In this document: positions 22,580 through 34,280 of the stretch, one piece after another | Layout of the letters: the number at the start of each line of letters is the position of its first letter | Position numbering within the stretch: the stretch's first letter is position 1 | Origin: Tolypeutes matacus | Lineage: Eukaryota > Chordata > Mammalia > Cingulata > Chlamyphoridae | Length of the DNA stretch: 64,000 bases | NCBI GenBank assembly: GCA_026826555.1 | Contig: JAKSZT010054396.1 | Span: 19,118,233-19,182,232 of the forward strand | Reading direction: 5' to 3' | Translations under genes and position numbers: made by a program | Notes under the pieces: generated by a model | Seen by the model: only the letters and a program-made list of their open reading frames with translations | Told to the model about the DNA's origin: nothing | Database searches by the model: none

Positions 22580-22762
22580 TGTATTAGTTTCTTATTGCTG
22601 CTATAACAAATTACCACAAACTTAATTGGTTAAAACAACCTACATTTATTATCTTGAAGTTCTGGAGGTTATCAGGCCAAAATGAATCTCACTCAGCAAA
22701 AATGATGGTGTTGACTGGACTGTGTTCCTTCTGGAGGCTCTAGGGGGGGGATCCATTTCTTG
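22580..22762 (-). mobile_element. MLT1-type LTR fragment
   Basis: 'tgtattagtttcttattgct', 'ataacaaattaccacaaact' and 'gttccttctggaggctctag' are the reverse-complemented 3' part of MLT1A/B-type LTRs. It stops near 22762 and runs directly into ERVL integrase-type sequence. Most of the LTR is therefore missing. Confidence 0.7.
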
Positions 22763-24660
22763 CCAGCTGCTTCAGGGGTGATGGGTTACATGATAAGGCC
22801 ATGAGCATGAACCCATGGCCACACTGTATTTGTTATAGAATGAGTTCCTTGATCAGAATCAAGACTGTGTTGAATGCTCTGATGGTGAGTAAGACATTTA
22901 CAAGTCAGTGGATGGTGGTTTTGGCAGAAGAATTGCAGGCAGGAAAGGCAAATCTATATTCAGAATAAGTGTTTACTCCAGTAAGAATAAAGCACCACCA
23001 CTTCTGTGATGATAGTACTCCAATGTAAACAACCTGCTACCAGGTGGCTAGCTGATCCCCTGAGTAATGGAGCCATATCAGGGGCCCAGCAGGTTATTGG
23101 CAGGGTGGGCACTCTGCAGGGGCAGAAGCCAGACTGGCCTTCATGAGTGGGAGTCCACATTGATCAGCTCATGCATAATCTTTATCCATGTCACCATGGA
23201 TATTTTGATTTGGAGCCCATTGGGCAAGGATGGGGGGGTGGCTGAAGATAGAGACCTGTCCACAGGTCAGGTCACCTTGTCCAATTGATTAAGTTTATAA
23301 TAATCTACTGTCACTCTCCAAGATCTGCATATCTTCTGTATAATTGAATGGGGATGTGGTATGAATTATCATCTCTGTATTTATCTTTGCAATCCCTTCA
23401 GGTAGGTGATATTGCTTTTGACTTGCCATTTTTGGTAGGTAGAGGCAGTTCTAGTAGCTTCCACTTGGCCATTAATACCATAATAGCTCTCACTCCATGG
23501 GTCTAAGAGCCAATGGGGATATCCTCCCAGTTGCATACTATTTCTATTCCAATTTTACATTCCAGAACTCAGTAAATACTAGTCCCACTGCACAATGGAC
23601 CAGAACTCCACCAATCACCCAACCTTCAGAAGCCCCTATGAGTGTAGATGTACAGTGGCCTTTGGGGTTTCCAGGCATTAGTGTCAGTTCAAATAAAGTG
23701 TCCATAATCTCAAAAAGCCTGATTAGTCTTCCCTCCCCAAAACACAATCACCCTGAAAAATGTCCATTTGTCCCTTTAGGGATGGCAAATAGGAATACTC
23801 ACAACATAAAATTTTAGTTGTGTAGCAAGATTCTTCCATGAGGGGACCTGGCCTTTCCTTCATTCAAGGGACTCTGGATCTGTGAACTGGCTTAAGGAGG
23901 AATTGGTTGAGGGACCATGGCATTCTATTGTGGTAGTTTAAATCAGACTTCTGTTCATCAGACCTACAGTTTTTCTGCTTATACAAATCAAGAAAGACCA
24001 TATTATGTTGCCCAACAATTTCAATTATAGGGGCACCATGATAACAATTAGATCTCAGCACCAAAGATCTCAGCAAGTCAGACTATTCTGCTGACTGCTT
24101 TGGCTCATTATAGTAGCTCATTATAGTAGCCACACCCACCAGGTCTTTGGCAATTTAGTGCCATCGTGAAGTTTCTGCCACCTGGTAATCCTATCATCCC
24201 CCAATTAATTCAGGAAACCCAGTTTAATGGCAGCAGTCTCACTATCATTAATGGCATTCAAGAGAATAACCACCATAAATTCATTAAGGAGGCTGGGGCC
24301 TCCTCACAAATATAGTTCTTATAGCCTTGGTAAATAGAATATCCTGTACCTTTAGGGAATGTGGTGAGGGAGTGGTTGAGCAGGTCTTATGTGATAAATC
24401 TACTCCAGCATTCCAATCTCTACAAGATTGGATACCTTTCTCTAGAGTACATCAAGGAAGTCCTGAAATTCCAGCTTCGTTTAGAGTCAGCCACCTTTGT
24501 GTACATATTTCAGTCAACCAACTAAACAAGCTATCAGAGCAATTCCAAGTACCTCAAGCTAATAGACTGAATTTGGAACTCCAACACTGCACTTGCACAA
24601 CCCTGAGAGGTTTTCTTCCAAGATGCCTTGCCTGCCCCACTCTAACCTGACCCTAGTATA
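22763..24660 (-). mobile_element. Decayed ERVL/MaLR provirus interior
   Basis: Endogenous retrovirus remains on the minus strand, full of stops and frameshifts. Integrase-type sequence lies at about 22763-23160: an in-frame 'DSDQGTH' and a downstream 'PEAAG' are visible at about 22770-22870. A short reverse-transcriptase-like patch (VDYYKLNQ) lies at 23286-23312. Gag/protease-side sequence fills 23400-24660, with relic frames of 67 codons (23544-23747) and 70 codons (23864-24076). Only about 150 bp separates the RT patch from the integrase side, so most of RT and RNase H is missing. Nothing here can be expressed as an intact product. Confidence 0.75.
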
Positions 24661-24950
24661 AATGAAAAACAAAGAGAATTTCCCAGTGATCCAAAAAAGA
24701 TGCAATGGGCTGTTGGGAAAGAAAATCTTTCCCACAGTTTAGAAAGGTGGAACCTGGGCTGTAAAGCCTAAAGAACTCTCCAGAGACCCCCAAGCCTTAC
24801 TGAAAGGAAATTCCTGGCCCTGGTGTCAAAATATTTAAAGCCACTGGTGAACTGAATCTAATGTATCAACTTACAGATCCAGATAAACTTCATAAGAGAT
24901 TGAATAAGCTCCCTCAATTAATGGCCTTACAGAAAATGGGACTTTTTTTT
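24661..24950. other. Unassigned sequence between ERVL and L1M
   Basis: No repeat or frame was recognised. It may be further diverged provirus interior. Confidence 0.4.
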
Positions 24951-24959
24951 TCTCTGAGA

Positions 24960-27860
24960 TTAAATATTATTTAGTTCAGTCTCTACTGGTTTTATAAGCA
25001 ATGTCTGGAATGTAATAAAAAATATGATACAGGCAAAGAAGCAAGAAAATTAAAGCCAGGGTGAAGGGAGGAGATAGTCAATAGAAGCTGAGCTAGAAAC
25101 AGACCAAAGGTTATAATTTTTAGACAAGGATTTGAAGATAACTATAATAAATATGGTAATGAATTTAGCAGAAAAGGTAGGCAATATATATTAACAGATG
25201 AGAATATTAGCAGAGAGATGAAAATTTTTTAAAAATAAATAAAAGAAAATTCTAGGGGAAAAAATGACATAAGAAAATAATTCACTCAAAAGCTTTAATA
25301 GCAAACTAGAAACGCAGAGGAAATGATCAGTAAACTTGAAGAGTCTCAAAAGAAAGAAAGCAAATGAGAAATTAGGAACAATAGCAAATTATCTAATATG
25401 TTTGAAATTAAGGTCCAGAAACAGCAGAGAGAGAAAGAATGGGGGTATAAAAATATTTGACGAGATAATGACTGAAAAGCTTAAAATGTCCAAATTTGAT
25501 GAAAGAGATTAAGCCACATATCCAAGATGCTCAGTGAACCACAAGCAAGATGGACACAGATTAAACAAAATGTAGGAATATCATATTCAAATTGATAAAA
25601 AACTAAAGATAAAAAGAAAATATTTAAAGGAGCCAAATTTTAAAAAGGACACCTTAAATATCAGAGAACAATGATGAGAATGATGGCTGCCTCCCCATTA
25701 GAAGTAGTGGAGGCCAGAAGACAATGGGAAAACAGCTTTGAGGCATTGAGGGGGTAAACTTTCAACCTAGAATCTCATATCCTTCAAAACTGAAGACAAT
25801 TATAAAGACATTTCCAGATAGACAAAAGATTAGAGAATTCACTCCAACACACCTGCACCACAAGAAATGCTAAAAGAAGCTCATCGAACTGAATGGAAAT
25901 TGTGCCTTATGGAAGCCAAGATCTGCAGGAAGGAATGAGAAACATCAGAAATGGTTAAGATAAAATATGTTTTCATTATACTTACTGTGTATGTGTGTAT
26001 TTAAATACCATTAAAATACTAAGACTGTTTAAAGCAATTTTTGTTTTGTGGCATTCATTGCATATGAAAAAAGTAAAATATATGATAAGAGCATAAAGTG
26101 TAGTAGGGTAGTAAAAGTCATTTTACTCTATTAACATTCTTACATTGTTTGTGAAGTAGTATTTTATTATTTGAAGTACTCTGTTATAGGTCTCTACAGC
26201 AGCCACTAAAAAAGAGCACAAAGAGTTATAGCTAAAAAGGCGAAAAAGAAGATAAAATTCAATCCTAAAAATTATTCAATTCACCAAAAGAAGTCAAGAA
26301 GGGCATAACAGAAAAAATGACCAGAAGAGACAAATAGAAAGCAAATACCAAGAAGATAGTCTCTTCCCAACCCTATCAATAATCATGTTAAATATCTCTG
26401 TACCAAACACTTCAATTAAAAAGTAGAGATTGTCATACTAGATTTAAAAAGTAAAACCCAACAATATGCTCTTTAGAAGAAACACACTTTAAAATCAAAT
26501 ACACAGACTGGTTGAAAGTAAAAGGAGGAAACCTAAGCATAAAAAACCTGGCATGGTTACTGTTATGTAAGGCAAATAGATGTCAATATAAAGACTGTTA
26601 TTATAAATAAAGAGACACATTTCATAATGATAAAAGGGTCAATTCATTAAGAAGACTTAATAACCCCAGATAACTGAGTTTCAAAATACATATAGCAAAA
26701 ATTGAAATAACTAAACAGAGAAATAGGAATCCACAATCACAGTTAGAAATTTAAACACCTCTTTCTCAGTGATTAATAGAATAATTAGTCAAACAACTAG
26801 TAAGGCTATAGAAGTTTTGACAATGTTAATCATCCAAATTGACCTAGTTGACATTTATAGAATAATACCTCCAATACTGTATAATATACATTCTTTTCAA
26901 GAGTTAGGCCATAAAACAAGTCTCAATATATTTCAAAGAATTTACCATATTATATATTCTCTGACCATAAGGGTATTAAATGATTAAGAGTAAGATATCT
27001 AAAAATGGCCCAAAATACTGAAATTAAACAACACTCTGAAATGCACATGGTTTAATGAAGATAGCATAAGGGAAATTAGAATTTAAAACTGAAGTATAAA
27101 TGGAAATACATCAAAATTTGTGGCATGGGGGAGCGGGTGTAGCTCAGTGGTTGAGTGCCTACTTCCCATTTATAGGGTCCTGGGTTCAATCTCTGGTGCT
27201 TCCTGAAAAAAAAAAAATTGTGGCTTGCTGCTAAAGCAGTGCTTATAAGAAAATTATAGATTTAAGTGGCAATGTTAGAACTCTAAAAGAGATAGAAAAT
27301 CAGTGACCTAAGTTTCTTCCTTAAGAAGCTAGAAGAGGAAAATATTAAACCCCAAATAAGTAGAAGTGAAAATTAGCAACAACAGTAAATGAACTAGGAA
27401 GCAGATAACGAAGAAAATTAAAAAGGTATCCCTTTGACAGATAAATGATAATTCACAGCAGCTTTATCCATAATAGCCAAAAATTGGGGGGGGGGTACCA
27501 CAAATTACTATCAGCAGGTGAATGTATAGACAAATTGTGTTATATTCAGACAATGAAAAGTATGAATGAATTTGAATGATTGCTGGTACATGCAGTAATA
27601 TGGATAAATCTTAGAAGGAAAAAACACATTTTGCTGAGTGACAAGCGAGACGCAGAAGAGAAAATATTGTATGATCCCATTTATATGAAATTTCAAATAG
27701 GAAAAAGTAATCTGTAGTAATAGAAATCAAATCAATGTTTCCCTAAACCAGAGAATGGATGGGGATTGACTGAGAAGAAGCACAAAGGAAATTTTTCTAG
27801 TGATGAAAACGGCCTGTATCATGAATAGAGCGGTACACTGAAAATGGATACAAGCATTCT
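24960..27860 (+). mobile_element. L1M element, internally deleted
   Basis: The 5' side (24960-25950) follows the L1ME-type 5'/ORF1 order ('gtctggaatgtaataaaaaa', 'gaaacagaccaaaggttata', 'acacctgcaccacaagaaat'). ORF2 endonuclease-side sequence follows at 26400-27120; a 72-codon frame at 26769-26987 includes GHKTSLN, typical of L1 ORF2. After the DAS insertion (27128-27217), ORF2 resumes with 'gctaaagcagtgcttataag'. It then jumps near 27430 to the L1 3' end ('tccataatagccaaaaattg', 'gatcccatttatatgaaatt'). Almost all the reverse-transcriptase part is missing. Confidence 0.75.
27128..27217 (+). mobile_element. Short DAS SINE
   Basis: tRNA-derived body 'ggagcgggtgtagctcagtg' ... 'gggtcctgggttcaatctct' (A- and B-box regions) with a 12-A tail. 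Near-duplicate flanks, 'atttgtggcatg' and 'aattgtggcttg', show insertion inside the L1M ORF2 region. Confidence 0.9.
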
Positions 27861-27864
27861 AGAA

Positions 27865-28470
27865 TAGCTTTAATGAAATCTAAATGCTATGAAGCTCTCC
27901 TTTTATAAATTTACAGTTATGATTTTTAGTAACTTATACTGCTGTGCAACCATCATTACAATCAAGTTTTAGAACAATTCATCACCCCAAAAATCCCTTT
28001 CCCATTTGTAGTCAATCCTCACTCACATTCCCAGCCCTAAGCAATCATTCATCAGCTTTTTGCGTCTGCAGTTTTACCTTTTCTAGAAATCTCATCTAAA
28101 TGAAAACATACAATACATAGTTATTTGTGTCTGTTTTCTTTCATTCAGGGTAATGTTGCTGAGATTCATCCATGCTATTGCATGTATTAGAAGTTTGTAG
28201 CTTTTTTATTGCCAAGTATTATTCCATTAAATGAATATACATGGGCTTATCTATTCATCTGTTGATGGACATTTGGATTATTTCCAGGTATTGGCTATTG
28301 TGAATAAAGCTGCTATGAACATTTGATTAGAAATTTGCTTACAAATTATTTGTGTAGACATATGCTTACATTTTTCTTGGGTAGGTAGGAATAGAATTGG
28401 TGGGCCATATACTTACATGTATGTTTAACTTTGTAAGGAACTGCTTTTTATAAAATTTTAAGAAAGATTT
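27865..28470 (-). mobile_element. L1M 3' end in reverse orientation
   Basis: Plus-strand order: 'ctgtgcaaccatcattacaa', 'aattcatcaccccaaaaatc', 'gagattcatccatgctattg', 'gttgatggacatttggatta' and 'gtgaataaagctgctatgaa'. This is a reverse-complemented L1 3' end, directly abutting the forward L1M at 24960-27860. Confidence 0.85.
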
Positions 28471-28491
28471 TATGTAGCTGCTTTTTAAGAA

Positions 28492-28755
28492 ACAGCATGG
28501 TATAGTGGAATGAGTATAGGCATTAGAAACCAGCAGACCTGGAACAGCATCCTAACCCTCCCATTTATCAGCTGTGTGGCTTTGGCTAAGTCACTTGACC
28601 TCTCTGCTTCTTTATCTGCAAATGGGGATAAATAAGTCTGTATTTTATTAGTGTTCTGAGAATTAAATGATATAATGTTTATAAAGTGCCTAGCAAAATG
28701 CAAAAAGAAGGAGCTTAATAAAAGATAGCTAAGAATCATCATCATCATCATCTTT
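28492..28755 (+). mobile_element. Near full-length MIR SINE
   Basis: A long, well-kept MIR: 'agcatggtatagtggaatga', 'tcagctgtgtggctttggct', 'aagtcacttgacctctctgc', 'gagaattaaatgatataatg' and a tail ending in (atc)n at 28736-28752. Confidence 0.9.
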
Positions 28756-28759
28756 GATA

Positions 28760-30060
28760 ATGCCTCAAATATTTATTAATTGGAGTTAACAGAGTTAATA
28801 CAAAGTGTTTCCCAATAATCCCCCAAATCCCCATCAGATCAAACAATAGGTGTAGGGGCTGAAATGTTTGAAACACTCCGAATGCAGGTTGCCAGATAAA
28901 GTTGCTGATAAGAGAGAAACCAGAAAGCAGAAAAGTACAAACCAGGAAAACAACAGTGGTCTTCTCACTGTGGCGAGACGAGACTTCCTGAGTGGCTCCA
29001 GATCTCAGAGGTTGTCACACAGGAGAACCAATTTAAAAATGGGATTTAAATTGCCTAAATCCATTTAATTTAACTTTTTTCCCCTGCACCTAACATGTGC
29101 TTAGGAATAGGTTGTTAGGAGCTCAAGGAAGCATTCTCTAGCTTCAGGAACCTTACCATCCAGTTAAGAAATTAAGCTTAACAGCCAGAAAACAGCCAGC
29201 CATTAACAAAAGACAGTCTATAGTCAATTGCTAGGTCATGTGGTCCTGATTCACTCACTGTTTAGAGGAGGAAGAGATGTGCAAGGGAATGATGGAAACT
29301 TTGAAGAATGTGGGGTTTGAGGTGGACACCGAATATTTTCTCCTTTAAGACTGATATCTTTAATAAAGATGCAGAGAAGGAGGAGATACAGAAATAGCAC
29401 ACAGATCTTTGGAGGACAAAGGGGTGGAGATTGGTGGCGCTGTATATGATCACTGAATTCCTATATACATTACATTTTGTCATGAACTGATACCAATATG
29501 GCATTTAAAATGAATTTAACATTCAGGGGACTGTTTCTAAATCAAATAATGACGACTTTTGCACTCAATGATTATTAAGATAAGTATCAAAGAAACAGTT
29601 ACCTTACAAAAAGAAAAAGTGGCAAAATATACACAATATATAATATATAATTGTACACAATTATATACAATTTACTGCATTTTTCTGATGTTGTGATAAA
29701 TTCAGTGAGTACTAAGGGAATTTTGAAATATTTAGATACACATACATATACAAACATAAAAAAGGAAGTTAATTTGGCTACAATCCCACCATCGAGAGAT
29801 TACACTTGTTAGCATGTTGTCATGCATATTTTCTAAAATATTTACACATGTGGATGAAACGGTTGCAGAAAAGACACACATGTAGTCTACCACTACACAT
29901 TAAAACACACTTATCCTCAACATGGATGGAAACCAGGTCACTTTCACAGAATGAATTGTCCTTAAGTCACTACTAGTCACAAAGCAGTTTGGTTCGTTAA
30001 TTAATGACTAATAATCTAAGCTTCAAACTGCCTGCAGTGGGAAAGGGGGGCTTTTTTGTT
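28760..30060. other. Unassigned sequence with an AT-rich palindromic patch
   Basis: No gene or transposon was recognised. Around 29630-29680, 'atatataattgtacacaatt' and its neighbours form an AT-rich palindrome-prone patch. One 80-codon minus frame (29262-29504) has no recognised motif. Confidence 0.45.
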
Positions 30061-30123
30061 CTTTCCTTTCCCAGCCTTTCTGCTTCTCCACTGGCTTGCC
30101 CACTTGGTTTCTGACTCTTGCAG

Positions 30124-30206
30124 AGGTGGAGCATAGAGTGGGAAAAGAACAGAATTCTTACTTGGCTAATGTTGTCGTAAATTGACTTTGGTGTGGTCTG
30201 GGCCTG
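30124..30206 (+). other. Exon-like segment between strong splice-like signals
   Basis: A long pyrimidine-rich tract (from about 30053, including 'ctttcctttcccagcctttc') ends in 'gactcttgcag' at 30123. Then come 83 nt ending 'gggcctg' before 'gtaagt' at 30207-30212. All three plus-strand frames contain stops, so it cannot be an internal coding exon. It could be a noncoding-transcript exon or a pseudo-exon. No transcript evidence is available. Confidence 0.25.
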
Positions 30207-30212
30207 GTAAGT

Positions 30213-30950
30213 ATTTAAGCTCATTCGTTCTCTCATGGAGCATTTTAATGGGTTCTTTAGAGACATCGCACCCCTTTCTATTGCCGGAAATTTCTCACCT
30301 GCAAGTGCCTTGATATAAGTGGATACATTTCTTTTGACTGGTCGCTCGTGATGCCTTTCTTAACCCCGAGACATCTGGCAGTACATCTCTAGCTAGCTTT
30401 GCTGAGGTCCCCAAATCCCTCCAGGTGGTCTCTCTTGGGCAGGACCAGAGGCAACTGCTTCCCAACTTTCCCTGGCATGTGGCCATCAAATGTGGCTCAC
30501 AAAGTACACAAACCTCTTACCTATGACGGAGGTGAAGTTATTTCCCAAACCACAATCCTTATTTGGCTTCTACCAGCTACTTAACTTAGTTTCTCACTCT
30601 TTAGACTCCTCAGTCATGAGTCAGATAAACTCCAGAAGACATGCATTAACTTCTCCAAAGAGTCTCATTGAGATCTCTTTCCTAAACTTAAAATGGGGGA
30701 GAAAGATTATGGGACTGAAGGAACATCAATAGCCCCCTTTTTCACCACATAAATCTTTTTGCATCTGTAACTTGCGATTCCTTTTATACTCGTGATGTAG
30801 ACGAGAGGTTGGGCTGTGAGACTATTTTGTGAACACCTCCTTTACAGATCCTACATGGTTCTCTCACATCTATTGCCTTGGGGTCGCAGCTTGAGACTAA
30901 TATAGTTTTATGTGTTTATGTATAAGTGAGATATATATAAACAACATTTG
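30213..30950. other. Unassigned sequence, slightly richer in CpG
   Basis: It contains a 64-codon minus-strand frame (30295-30489) whose end is followed on that strand by 'caggtgaga', a donor-like string. No domain is recognised. The region may be conserved noncoding DNA or an old exon, but this cannot be settled from the sequence alone. Confidence 0.35.
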
Positions 30951-30954
30951 TCTC

Positions 30955-31412
30955 CTATCATGCATGGAACTTGGCAACCTGCTGTGTCAGAGACTAGATA
31001 GTAGCTCACCGACCATTTCACCTTCTTCCTGGACACACAACTAGAAAATATTCCCAGGCTCCCCTGGAGTTAAGTATACCAATGTGACTGTGACTCATTT
31101 GCACCCAATGAAATGTGAGTGGATGTGACATGTGCCTCATCCAGGCCTAGTCTATAAAACCTTCCCATGTGTGAGCTTTCTAGATTTTTCCTCATCTACT
31201 GGCTTGTGCAGGAAAGAGCAACAATCTTGGAAGTCACATGTTGGAAAATAGTGGAAAAGCTTGGCTTCCTAAATCTTTACAGGGATGAAAGAAAGCCTTC
31301 TACCAATGAAGAACACCCTTGCTAGACTTTATGTGAGTGAGAAATAATTTCTATTGTAACAAACCACTGAGATCTTGCTGGTCCAACTGCCAGCATTACG
31401 ATAACTAATATA
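30955..31412 (+). mobile_element. MLT1-type (ERVL-MaLR) LTR relic
   Basis: Forward MaLR order: 'ttcttcctggacacacaact', 'attcccaggctcccctggag', 'caatgaaatgtgagtggatg', 'cctagtctataaaaccttcc' and 'aacaaaccactgagatcttg', ending 'acgataactaatat'. It is diverged and a solo LTR. Confidence 0.65.
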
Positions 31413-33350
31413 CCTGTTTTTATACTTTATTGATTTGTAAAAGCCATGTATATATTATGAATAGTACATATACCTTATATACTATATAATATGATATAAA
31501 ATTTTTATCATAAATTTTGCCCAAAAAATTGTCCCAGCTTGTTGATTGCATTTAAAATTATCTTTATGGTATTTTGTGTGCCTAAAAAATTAAGTTTTAT
31601 ACCGTGAGATCTAGAAATCACTACTTTTATGGTTTGAACCTTTTGCTATTATATTTGAAAAGATATTTTGGAATGTTAATAATTATAAATTCAATTGCCA
31701 GCCTCTCTTGCTGACATGCTGGGCTTCCCAGAGACTCTTAACTCTTGGTTTGAAGTCTTCTCATTTAGGGCTACAACAAAATTTTGAGATAGTCATTTGA
31801 AACTCACTTTGAGACACTAAATAAAAGGGTCTTCAGCCAAAGGGGAGAAAATGTGAAATCAGATTAATCCCATACCATTAAAGGAAAAGTCTTGTCAAAA
31901 TTCACATGTGAGGTTCATCTTTAAGATTTTGATAGTCTGTGTCTTCATTCCCATCCCCTGCCAGATACCCCATACTCCCTAGATAATTCCTGGCTGGCCA
32001 GGAACCTTCAAGGAATCCCTTAGATTTTCCTGGCCTCTTGAGTCATGATCCGTGCATTCAAGTTTCATGATGCCAGCATCCGTCTTCTCTCCCACATAAA
32101 AGTTGTTTTGACTTTTAACCTTTGGGTAACTTCAATGAAAAACAGAATCTGAATTAACATGAGCCCAAATCCCTTACATTTGTGTTACCCGTACTACAGC
32201 TAAAGCAACAAAGAATGAGAGAATTTGTGCAACTTTGAGTAAGGCATGCTTCTCAGTCACTCTCACTCTACCTGTGGGTAGGACTGACCCTGGGTCACAC
32301 AGTGTTCATTGTAGTTATTTAGATTCTGATTTGATCACATACAAAAACAAAAACAAAAAACAGTGTTTTCAATGGCCTGATTTCCAGTGCCAGCATACTC
32401 AGAATTTCAGTGAAATACCAGGTACTATTTAGGGAAAATGAGGCATGTCCACTATGTCTCCCTTTCCAGCACCTAGCACAGTGCCTAGCACATATGCTCC
32501 TTCAATACATCCAAAAGAAATAAAAAGAAAAAAAAAGTGTACCTGAGAAACGAGAGAAACTGGGGAGAAAAACATGCTTTGAGCAAGATTTATTTCTACC
32601 CTTCAGAGCCATGGGAACCTAAAGAGAACACAAGCTTAGAGAATCAGAGCAAAAAGAAAAAGGAATGGCAAGGCTACAGCCAAGGGTGTGATCAAGAATT
32701 GCTGCAGGTAATGAGGGCAAGAATTATCCAGGAAAATGGAGCCATACTGAAGAACTTCCACTTTCTCCCAAGAGAGTCCCAAGGAAGAGATAATCTGGGA
32801 GAGGCACATATGACAGAAAACCACTTCCAAAGCATCTTAGGCCAGAAACAGAAAGAAACCTGACCTGTCTCTGGTAGGTGGGCTCAATCATCATCCACTG
32901 GAAGACTCCAAGTCACTCACACATTGCAGGAATCTTGGTCGCTGGCACATCCTTAAATTATCAAGTATGCAGACATTGTTTTATTCTCATTCAGTCCCCT
33001 GCTCAAACACTATGCTGAGGATCGACATCAGTAAACCTGGGGCAACAAGAAGAAATTGTACCACGAGGGGACCCAGGGTAAGGGGAAATTTGCCCCCTCT
33101 TCCCCACGAAAGTGGAAAGAATAACCAAGGGCACCTCTGACATAAGAACTGCACTTCTGAAGGGGGTAAGATCTACCCTAACAGTGGGATTCGTACAAAA
33201 GATCCCACACTTTTTATATACCTAAATGTTTAGCGAAAATGCCAGATATTATCGGGCACTATGCTATTACTTATTATTATAACCTAAAGACATTTTTAAG
33301 TTAAAATACTTTCTCGTATTAGCTGAAGTGAGCAGAAGTGGGAGAGTAAG
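31413..33350. other. Unassigned sequence
   Basis: Mostly unique-looking DNA. A MIR/L2-like tail occurs at about 32470-32515 ('gcacagtgcctagcacatat'). An A-rich tract at 32510-32540 precedes a 108-codon plus frame (32537-32863), rich in K, E and Q and without a recognised domain. Confidence 0.45.
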
Positions 33351-33354
33351 AGAT

Positions 33355-34221
33355 TGTGTCAGTCAGGGTTGTCCAGAGAAACAAAACCAATGGGATATAT
33401 AAAGAGATTTTATTTCAAGAAATTGGCTCACTTGATGGTAGGTGATAGCAAGTCCAAAATCTGTAGGGCAGGCTGGTAGACTAGAAATTTAGGCAGGAGT
33501 TGATGCTGCAATCTCTAGACAGAATTTCTCATTTCCTGGGAAACCAAAATTTTTGTTCTTAAGAACTTACAAATGATTGGATTAGGCCCACCCACATTAT
33601 GGAAGGTGTTTTAGTTTCCTGGCTGCCAGAACAAATACCATGCAATGGGTTGGCTTAAATAATGGGAATTTATTGGCTCACGGTTTTGAGGCTAGGAGAG
33701 GTCCAAAATAAGGCATCATCAAGGCGATGCTTTCTCTCAGAAGACTGTGGCTTTCTGGGGCTAGCTGCCAGTGACCCTTGGTCCTTGGCTTTTCTGTCAT
33801 ACGACTATGCACATTGTGGCCTGTCCTGGCTTCTCCCCTCTTTTTTGAACTCCTATGACTTTCAGCTTCTGGCTGTTCCTTCTAGTTTTCTCTCTTTCTG
33901 TGACCTTCCCTATAAGGCCTTCAGCAATAGGATTAAGACTCATCCTGATTCAGCTGGGCCATACCTGAACTGAAGTAACCTCATCAAAGGGGCCTATTAA
34001 GAGTTCACACCCAAATGAATGGACTAGGTTTAAGAACATACTTTTCTGGGGTACATAGGACCAAACCACCACAGAGGGTGATTTCCTTTACTTAAAGTCA
34101 GCTGATTGTAGGTGCTAACCACATCTACAAAATACCTTCATAGCAACACCTAGAGTAGTGTTTGATTAAATAATTGACTACTCTAGCCTAGCCAAGCTGA
34201 CACATAAAACTAACCATCACA
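33355..34221 (-). mobile_element. Older LTR-like element split by a younger LTR
   Basis: It starts 'tgtgtcagtcagggttgtcc' and ends 'gctgacacataaaactaacc' + 'atcaca'. This is the reverse complement of the same family as 3713-4158 ('tgtgatggtta ... ccctgactaataca'). The body is interrupted at 33607-34073 and continues with 'gggtgatttcctttacttaa'. Confidence 0.7.
33607..34073 (-). mobile_element. MaLR-like LTR (467 bp) nested in an older element
   Basis: It reads 'tgttttagtttcctggctgc' at the left and 'ggaccaaaccaccaca' at the right, the reverse complement of a 'tgtggtggtttgg...' LTR. Flanks 'gaagg' (33602-33606) and 'gaggg' (34074-34078) are a 5-bp duplication with one mismatch. A 103-codon frame (33662-33973) on the opposite strand is incidental. 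Confidence 0.8.
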
Positions 34222-34280
34222 GAGGACTGGGGTGGTTTAACTCCAATAAGGAGTTAGAAGATTGAATGGTGAAGGTCTAG

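Noticed and set aside
22763..24660. Possibility of a functional domesticated retroviral gene
   Set aside because: All frames are short and interrupted, and most of RT is missing; there is no sign of preserved coding.
27128..27200. tRNA-like sequences with A- and B-box regions (also at 50424, 52594, 62204, 62322)
   Set aside because: These are heads of DAS SINEs, with A-rich tails and target duplications, not functional tRNA genes.
32537..32863. 108-codon K/E/Q-rich frame
   Set aside because: It begins beside an A-rich tract, has no recognised domain, and a shorter opposite frame overlaps it.
33662..33973. 103-codon plus-strand frame
   Set aside because: It lies entirely within the minus-strand MaLR-like LTR at 33607-34073 and has no recognised motif.
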